Shown: in pieces, positions 58,971 through 64,000 of the stretch
Numbering within the stretch: position 1 is the stretch's first letter
Layout of the letters: each line of letters begins with the position of its first letter
Assembly: GCF_003386535.1 (NCBI RefSeq)
Contig: NZ_QTTN01000004.1
Span: 124,001-188,000 of the forward strand
Direction: 5' to 3'
Origin: Paenibacillus taihuensis
Lineage (GTDB): Bacteria > Bacillota > Bacilli > Paenibacillales > Paenibacillaceae
Length of the DNA stretch: 64,000 nucleotides
Made by a program: the position numbers and the translations under genes
The notes under the pieces: generated by a model
The model's database searches: none
Told to the model about the DNA's origin: nothing
Seen by the model: only the letters and a program-made list of their open reading frames with translations

Positions 58971-61004
58971 CTAATGCCCTGCTATGTTTCCTCTTGTTGC
59001 CGTAGGACTCGGATGCGGCGTACCGTCCAAGCCGATGTACTCGTCGTAGGCGTCGAAAATTTTCCGCGCAATCGGCGCGGCGCCGTAAGCGCCGAATCCG
59101 CCATCCGGCACGACGACCGCTACGGCGAGAACGGGATTTTCCGCAGGTGCCAGGGCTATAAACACGGAGTTCTCGACCTTTTTCCTGTCACCTACGTCTT
59201 GCTCGGACGTACCGGTTTTGCGCAAGAAGTTGTACTTGAAGCCATCGAAGCCCTGTACGCTAACTCTGCTCATGCCATCGTAAACCTCGTCCCAGTATTC
59301 TTTCGGGAACGACACGGTATTCAATACTTTCGGCATGAAGCTCTGCACCGTTTTTCCGTTCTGATCCAGAACTTTATTGACGAATTGCGGCTGCATCCGC
59401 TTACCCTGATTGCCCAGCATCGCCGCGTACTGCGCCAGCTGCAGCGTCGTATATTTGGCCTGCTGGCCGAAGGACGCCCGGATGAGCGCCGACTGCGAGC
59501 TCGCAGTTTCGGCTTCGTGATAGTAATCAATAACGCCTTTGTTCTCGCCAGGCAGCCCGCTTTCCGTAGATACGCCGAGGCCAAACTGCTTGACATAATT
59601 GTCCCACACGTCCACGCCTTTGACGCCTTTGTACTTCTGATACAGCTTGTTCCCGACCATCGCAGCCATGAACGTATTGGATGAATGCGCGATAGCGCCT
59701 GCGGCGTCGAGCTGGCCATACGCATGGCCTTGCGAGTCATGGATCGCAACCGGCGGATCCGATTTGCCGAAGGTGAATACGCCGGTGTCGTTGTACACGT
59801 CATGCGTCGTGAATAAATGCTCGTTCAAGCCGATAAGCACGGAAAGCGGCTTCTGCGTGGAGCCGAGCGGCACCATCGACGAAGGATGGCGATTGCGCTC
59901 CTTCTCGTCTGGATACGGCGGATATGCCTGGCGAATGGTGCCGTTCGCTTGAAAATACGCCGTTTTCTCCAAGTCCTCCGGACTGATCGAGCCGCCCTCC
60001 CAGACGCTCGGATCGTAATCCGGCATGCTGGCCATGGCGACAACCTTCCCCGTCTTCACTTCCATGGCAACGGCATAGCCCGTCGTCGCATCCGCGCCGT
60101 CTGCATAGAACCCCGGGGCCGTCTTCATAAAGGCGAGATGATCCATAATGGCCTGCTGCGTCAGCATTTGCACGCGCTTGTCGATGGTCAAGTACAGATT
60201 GTCCCCTTTGATAGGCGCTGTGAGCTGAGGTGGACCGATGATCAACTCTCTCGCGTTAACGGGATATTCCTTCAGCCCGTTCTGGCCGCGAAGCAAGTCC
60301 TGGTACATATATTCAAGCCCGTCGACCCCGACATCCTCGTCGTCCAAATATTGCTGCTTTACGTTTTCCTCATCTGCAATGCTCTTATATTTGGTCATCG
60401 ATTCCCGGACGCCGCGGTACTTCTTCAGATAGCCTATAAGCTGCACCGCGACGTCGTCCTTGTCGTAGTTGCGGACGCTCTCCTCCACGATATCGAAGCC
60501 CGGGTACTGCTCGTGATTCTCGGAGAAATAGGCGATCTCCTCGTTGGTGAGGCCCATCTTGATCCGTCGCGGTACCGCGTACGTGTTTTGAACATGCCCG
60601 AGGTCCATTCGCTTCCTGATTTCTTTTATGCTAATCGTCTGGTCCGGCTTGCCGTATTTGGCGAAAATATCGAATAGTGTCTGCGCCAGTTTGTCCGCGT
60701 CCGCTTCTTTCAATCCCGGCTGGATCGTGTAGTACAATGATTGGGTCGACGTCGAATACGCCAGCTGCTTACCCTGAGAATCCAAGATATTGCCGCGGAT
60801 CGGCGGTATTTTCACCGGTCTCGTGCTGCTGTCGTTCAATTGTGCCTGAAACTTCGGGGCGTCGACGAACTGCAAAATCGCAAGCCGTACGATCAATATG
60901 CTGAATACGATAAACGTCATACCGAAAAACACATTCAAACGCAGCGAAAACGCGTTTCGTTTGCGGTATTCTTGGCTTTTCGGGTCCTCTTGGTTCAATT
61001 TCAT
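58971..61004 (-). CDS. Class B penicillin-binding protein 2 (transpeptidase)
   Basis: 677 residues. One helix near 25-45, then the dimerisation part with PPIRGNILDSQGKQLAYS, and the transpeptidase domain with serine motif STQK (VPLGSTQKPLS near 383), second motif SSN (IAHSSNTFMA near 440) and KTG (FLRKTGTSEQD near 615). It cross-links peptidoglycan, probably in elongation or in the spore. The second residue after the active Ser-Thr is Gln where Phe is common. High GC relative to the left half of the window. Confidence 0.95.
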   Translation of the reverse strand: MKLNQEDPKSQEYRKRNAFSLRLNVFFGMTFIVFSILIVRLAILQFVDAPKFQAQLNDSSTRPVKIPPIRGNILDSQGKQLAYSTSTQSLYYTIQPGLKEADADKLAQTLFDIFAKYGKPDQTISIKEIRKRMDLGHVQNTYAVPRRIKMGLTNEEIAYFSENHEQYPGFDIVEESVRNYDKDDVAVQLIGYLKKYRGVRESMTKYKSIADEENVKQQYLDDEDVGVDGLEYMYQDLLRGQNGLKEYPVNARELIIGPPQLTAPIKGDNLYLTIDKRVQMLTQQAIMDHLAFMKTAPGFYADGADATTGYAVAMEVKTGKVVAMASMPDYDPSVWEGGSISPEDLEKTAYFQANGTIRQAYPPYPDEKERNRHPSSMVPLGSTQKPLSVLIGLNEHLFTTHDVYNDTGVFTFGKSDPPVAIHDSQGHAYGQLDAAGAIAHSSNTFMAAMVGNKLYQKYKGVKGVDVWDNYVKQFGLGVSTESGLPGENKGVIDYYHEAETASSQSALIRASFGQQAKYTTLQLAQYAAMLGNQGKRMQPQFVNKVLDQNGKTVQSFMPKVLNTVSFPKEYWDEVYDGMSRVSVQGFDGFKYNFLRKTGTSEQDVGDRKKVENSVFIALAPAENPVLAVAVVVPDGGFGAYGAAPIARKIFDAYDEYIGLDGTPHPSPTATRGNIAGH

Positions 61005-61192
61005 GGCAGCACTCCTTATGATGTGATTTTAAAAAACTAATTCGAGATCCATAACCCCGATCCTGCCCAGACGAGGGACGATTCCGTGCCAAATCCAGTG
61101 GGTAAATTGCTTTGGTTGTCCTTGTTGTTATTAACGAATCTGAAGCACTAATTGTTGCCATATATCATTAATCTGCCGGTTAGTAGAATGAA

Positions 61193-61219
61193 GAAAGCCG
61201 ACCTGTCTGGTCGGCTTTC
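61193..61219 (-). terminator. Terminator of the YdeI-like gene
   Basis: GAAAGCCGACC / GGTCGGCTTTC perfect 11-bp stem followed on the minus strand by TTCATTC. Confidence 0.8.
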
Positions 61220-61224
61220 TTCTA

Positions 61225-61818
61225 TTATTTATTAGCTCGATAAATTTTATCGCCATTCTCAAGCATCTCGATGAACTGCCGGATCCGCTTCTCTCGGGTT
61301 TCTTGTTTTTTGACATTGTGAATTCGAAACAAGATCGCGTATTTATTTTGTCTATCGAGCGTATCGTAGAACGCCTTAGCTTGGGCATTACGCTCCAACT
61401 CGAGCGCGAAGTCCTCCGGTAGCGAGGCGATACTTTGCGATTCGTAGGCTTTATCCCAGTACCCGTTCTTTCGAGCCTCTTCAATTGCCTTATATCCGGA
61501 CGACTTCATTCGCCCGTCTGCGATCAGCTGTTCCGCTTTTTCTTTATTGATTTTCGACCAGATGCTCTTGGACCCGCGCGGAGTGAACCGCTGGAGCCAA
61601 GTTTTCTCATCTAACGCTTCTTTCTGACTGTCGACCCATCCATAACATAGGGCAACCTCGAGCGCTTCGTTATAGGAAACCGTAACGATACCTGAATTCT
61701 TCTTCGCAATCTGTAATCGAATGCCGGGCGATGTATCACAATTATCGTCAAGCCAACTCTCAAAAGAGAATGGATCGGCAAAGGACATAACCGGCAAGTC
61801 ACTCGATTTCTTCACCAC
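61225..61818 (-). CDS. YdeI/OmpD-associated family protein
   Basis: 197 residues. FESWLDDNCDTSPGIRLQIAKKNSGIVTVSYNEALEVALCYGWVDSQKEALDEKTWLQRFTPRGSKSIWSKINKEKAEQLIADGRM is the family core, and the C-terminal basic KKQETREKRIRQFIEMLENGD block is also typical. Function is poorly known; some relatives protect against cationic peptides or bacteriocins. Start is GTG 61818, eight bases after AGGAGG; the longer frame to 61893 lacks a ribosome site and overlaps the next gene. Divergent from the putative RiPP genes, where a protective role could matter. Confidence 0.82.
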   Translation of the reverse strand: MVKKSSDLPVMSFADPFSFESWLDDNCDTSPGIRLQIAKKNSGIVTVSYNEALEVALCYGWVDSQKEALDEKTWLQRFTPRGSKSIWSKINKEKAEQLIADGRMKSSGYKAIEEARKNGYWDKAYESQSIASLPEDFALELERNAQAKAFYDTLDRQNKYAILFRIHNVKKQETREKRIRQFIEMLENGDKIYRANK

Positions 61819-61948
61819 ATAAATCGCCTCCTGATCCAAGTGTACACAATAATCACTGACAATGACTGTCATTTTAGCATTGTTCGGCAGCATTCTTCAC
61901 TTTATACTTAATCTAGTTAATCACATTGCCACTAAGGAGCTGTTAACG

Positions 61949-62713
61949 CTGGGCATCGACGATTCTACCAAGTTGTTCAGCGATATGCTTTCGCTGACCG
62001 TGCAGCTCTTCTATGAGCGCGAGCGTTCGCTGGTCCTGCATGAGCCGCTTCAATCCGCTTCGTCCGTACTCGATATCGGCTGTGGGAACGGTGCTTATTT
62101 GGAGGCCGTCAAACAGGACTACCCGCATTTGCGATGCACCGGTCTCGAGAAGGACGAACGGATTTACCGCTTTACGGCGGCAAGAACCGCACCGGGTCTT
62201 CAATTTGTTCAAGCTGATTATCGGGAGCAGACGCCATGGGCAGAGCCGTTCGATGTCGTCATCGTTAGGCTGGTCGTTCTGCATTTACCGGACGTCGGAC
62301 ATTTTCTGACTTGGCTGCGATCCGTCACCCATGCCGGTTCCTTGATCATCGTCATCGATTTGGACGACGACGCAACCGGACCCCTGCCTGCCTACTGCCT
62401 GCGTCGATTCGAAACGCTATTCCGGGCTTCGCGCAAGCCGCTGCTGGATCGCTTCCCGAAGCCTGTCGGCGATCGACTGGCCGAATTAATGTCGGCCTTC
62501 GGCGGGTTCCAAACAAAGCTTCAGTCTTATCACATCCTGGCTGAAGACGGCGAAACGAAGCGGCTGATGCACCGCTATATGGAAACGGTGACCCGAATTA
62601 TGCAAAGTGGCCATCTGTCTGATGAGCGGAAGCAGGAATTGGACCACTGGCTTAGCGAGGAGTATTTTTCCTACAGGGCCGGCATGTTCGCCTTATCGTT
62701 TCAACGCAATTGA
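61949..62713 (+). CDS. SAM-dependent methyltransferase next to the RiPP precursor
   Basis: Class I fold: motif I SSVLDIGCGNGAYLEAV, GLEKDERIYRF, QADYREQTPWAEPFDVVIVRLVVLHLPDV, then IIVIDLDDDATGPLP. The start is unclear: an ATG at 61862 has no ribosome site, while AAGGAG (61935-61940) suits a codon near 61949, where the frame has only CTG. The next in-frame ATG is at 61985. About 255 residues from 61949. The isoprenoid-type gene begins 27 bases after it, so they form an operon. The substrate could be the peptide or an isoprenoid intermediate. Confidence 0.82.
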   Translation: MGIDDSTKLFSDMLSLTVQLFYERERSLVLHEPLQSASSVLDIGCGNGAYLEAVKQDYPHLRCTGLEKDERIYRFTAARTAPGLQFVQADYREQTPWAEPFDVVIVRLVVLHLPDVGHFLTWLRSVTHAGSLIIVIDLDDDATGPLPAYCLRRFETLFRASRKPLLDRFPKPVGDRLAELMSAFGGFQTKLQSYHILAEDGETKRLMHRYMETVTRIMQSGHLSDERKQELDHWLSEEYFSYRAGMFALSFQRN

Positions 62714-62740
62714 TTACCTATCCGGGAGGTCCAAGAAACG

Positions 62741-63688
62741 ATGACATGGAGATCTGATTACGAACATGAACTTGCCCATGTGTTCCTGGCAGCGGAAAAC
62801 CTGATCGATGCCTTTCCGGCACCGCTTAACGACAAAGGGCGCGAATATTTGCAAGCCTTCAACCCGTTGAATCCTTCCGGCACGAAGAACCATATCTGCT
62901 ACCTGCTTCCGTTTTGGATGCAGCCCATTACGGAGCTGGATTCACAGCGCTATCGCGATCTGTCGCTCGCTAACGTATTCGTCATGCTGTATTTTTTCAT
63001 CCAGGACGATCTCATGGATACCGCCCCGTCCGATTGGAAAGAACAGCTGGCCCTCGGTAATATGTTTCATCTAAGCATGCTTGACCTGTACCGCTCGTTG
63101 TTTGAAAGCAGCTCCCCTTTCTGGAACTATTATCGCGCTTACGTGACGGACTGGTCCATGGCGGTTGCCTATGAAACTCCTTTCGTCAGCCTATCTCCAG
63201 CCAAGCTCGCGCAAAAGGCGGCGCCTGTCAAATTGGCAAGCATCGGCGCCCTGCTTCTCGCTGGTCGCAACGAGCTTGAAAGCGCCGTTTCAGAGGCAGT
63301 TGATCTCGTATTGGCTACGCTGCAGATGTCTGACGATTGGGCCGATTGGGAAGAAGACTTCGACTTACATAACGCCAACAGCCTGATCAGCATGATTGCC
63401 TCCGAGAAAGAGGCGTCCCCTTCCCTGATTACGAGAACCGATATCAGGAATGCCATCTACATCGACGGCGCCTTAAGCCGTTACTCGCGGCTTGCACAAG
63501 AGAATGGCGAGGCTTTTGTAGGACTGGAGTTAACTCTCCCCTATTTGGCTGCGTTCCAATCTCATTTGGCTGACAAGCTGAAGGAGGCAAGCGAGCATTT
63601 GAGTCAAACGAAGAAACAACTGCTCGGCGGCGGATTTACGTACTGGCTTTCGCAAAATAAACCTCCCTTTCCGGTAATCAACGTGTGA
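62741..63688 (+). CDS. Class I isoprenoid-enzyme-like protein (terpene synthase / prenyltransferase fold)
   Basis: 315 residues, all-helical, no signal peptide. A first aspartate-rich motif QDDLMDT at residues 88-94, a Lys near 164 in the middle helices, and a second acidic motif DDWADWEED at 198-206 followed by NANSLISM. This pair matches class I trans-prenyltransferases and terpene synthases, which use Mg2+ to ionise a prenyl diphosphate. It does not match a standard FPP/GGPP synthase length or spacing. Ribosome site GGGAGG. It lies between the methyltransferase and the RiPP precursor gene. Confidence 0.75.
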   Translation: MTWRSDYEHELAHVFLAAENLIDAFPAPLNDKGREYLQAFNPLNPSGTKNHICYLLPFWMQPITELDSQRYRDLSLANVFVMLYFFIQDDLMDTAPSDWKEQLALGNMFHLSMLDLYRSLFESSSPFWNYYRAYVTDWSMAVAYETPFVSLSPAKLAQKAAPVKLASIGALLLAGRNELESAVSEAVDLVLATLQMSDDWADWEEDFDLHNANSLISMIASEKEASPSLITRTDIRNAIYIDGALSRYSRLAQENGEAFVGLELTLPYLAAFQSHLADKLKEASEHLSQTKKQLLGGGFTYWLSQNKPPFPVINV

Positions 63689-63716
63689 ACGAATGATCCC
63701 TTTCTCAGTGCGATAA

Positions 63717-63746
63717 TTGTCGGATTCTAGCGATTCATAGTAGAAT
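63717..63746 (+). promoter_or_regulatory. Candidate promoter of the RiPP precursor gene
   Basis: TTGTCG (63717-63722), 18-bp spacer, TAGAAT (63741-63746), about 62 bases before the precursor ATG and after the isoprenoid-type gene. Confidence 0.4.
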
Positions 63747-63751
63747 TGTCC

Positions 63752-63796
63752 CATTAATAGTGATAAACTTTACGTGGTAGTATATTCCTATTAATG
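63752..63796. repeat. Inverted repeat between promoter and RiPP precursor start
   Basis: CATTAATAG (63752-63760) and CTATTAATG (63788-63796) are perfect inverted copies 27 nt apart. Could be an operator for a dimeric regulator or a hairpin in the leader next to the GAGGTG ribosome site. Confidence 0.45.
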
Positions 63797-63808
63797 AGGT
63801 GCAGCCAG

Positions 63809-64000
63809 ATGTCCGAACAAGAATTGCAGCAACAGATCATCGAGAAAGCATGGTCCGACGAATCGTTCAAAGCCCAATTGCTAGCGGACCCGAAAGCAGC
63901 GTTGAAAGAAGCCTTCAATCTGACTTTGCCGGAAGACGTGGAACTGGTCGTCATCGAAGAAACGCCTTCCAAGCTCGCACTCGTTATCCCTCAAAACCCG
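63809..64000 (+). CDS. NHLP-type RiPP precursor, leader part (cut by window edge)
   Basis: 64 codons, open at the right edge. GAGGTG lies seven bases before the ATG. The translation, beginning MSEQELQQQIIEKAWSDESF and running through LLADPKAALKEAFNLTLPEDVELVVIEETPSKLALVIP, has the nitrile-hydratase-alpha-like leader pattern: helix with KAW..E.F...LL.DPKAAL, then LPE.V...V.EET...L.LV.P. Such leaders precede core peptides modified by cyclodehydratases, lanthionine synthetases, radical SAM or other enzymes. The core lies beyond position 64000. Confidence 0.8.
   Translation, partial: MSEQELQQQIIEKAWSDESFKAQLLADPKAALKEAFNLTLPEDVELVVIEETPSKLALVIPQNP

Noticed and set aside
59817-60677. Long plus-strand ORF (286 codons) opposite the PBP2 gene
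   Set aside because: PBP2 motifs on the other strand are complete and high GC content opens antisense frames; no ribosome site or family-like sequence.
63754-63972. Minus-strand ORF over the RiPP precursor
   Set aside because: It mirrors the codon pattern of the plus-strand NHLP leader, which has a proper ribosome site; the minus ORF has none.

Overview
The window looks like a chromosomal segment from an endospore-forming Gram-positive bacterium of the Paenibacillaceae type (Paenibacillus/Cohnella-like). Evidence from the sequence: a germinant-receptor operon, a YheC/YheD-type spore-coat ATP-grasp protein, Shine-Dalgarno sequences of the AAGGAGG type on nearly every gene, SLH-domain proteins, a bacillithiol-era redox gene set and moderate base composition. 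No rRNA, tRNA, CRISPR array, IS element or prophage is visible.

Region 1 (1-10.7 kb), envelope lipid-carrier block, all on the minus strand: the start of a DedA protein, a YheC/D protein, two DUF347 membrane proteins, undecaprenyl-diphosphatase UppP, an orphan sensor kinase followed by the wreck of its response regulator, and a lipid-linked-sugar set (GT2 transferase, GtrA flippase, GT-C-like protein, YkoS/DUF6044-like protein). Four promoters here (dedA, uppP, the kinase, the second DUF347 gene) share an array of four direct repeats with an 11-bp period ending just before the -10 box. This points to one OmpR-type regulator.

Region 2 (10.8-25 kb), mixed metabolic and housekeeping genes: AI-2E-type permease, Dus, GNAT, PoxB-like oxidase, DegV, YolD-like, a DUF2089/SHOCT-like operon, a BcrAB-like ABC exporter, an aldo/keto reductase facing a MocR-type regulator killed by one in-frame TAG, and two tiny membrane ORFs.

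Region 3 (24-48 kb), sporulation and redox/electrophile genes: two NTF2-like proteins, a germinant receptor operon in the order A-C-(small two-helix ORF)-B, two thioredoxins, thioredoxin reductase, two azoreductases, two pirins, a YgiN-like monooxygenase, a flavoprotein disulfide reductase broken by a frameshift, cupin, MFS, a TDT channel and an Opu/Egt-type ABC importer. Two adjacent Crp/Fnr paralogues with nearly identical recognition helices sit in the middle. Eight sites of the form TGTAA-N6-TTACA lie in front of genes in this region, and in seven the centre is exactly 41.5 bp from the predicted start, the class II activator position.

Region 4 (48.5-61.9 kb), surface and cell wall: an SLH-repeat protein, a response regulator-kinase-lipoprotein operon, a COG3044 ATPase, an epimerase/aldo-keto reductase pair, a chimeric scar joining a decayed SLH gene to the 3' part of a sugar ABC permease gene, a class B PBP2 and a YdeI-like protein.

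Region 5 (61.9-64 kb, right edge): a SAM methyltransferase, a protein with the aspartate-rich motifs of class I isoprenoid enzymes and a truncated ORF that reads as an NHLP-type RiPP leader peptide. This is the best candidate for an undescribed system: a ribosomal peptide pathway with an isoprenoid-type enzyme, under its own promoter with a dyad operator. The core peptide lies beyond the window.
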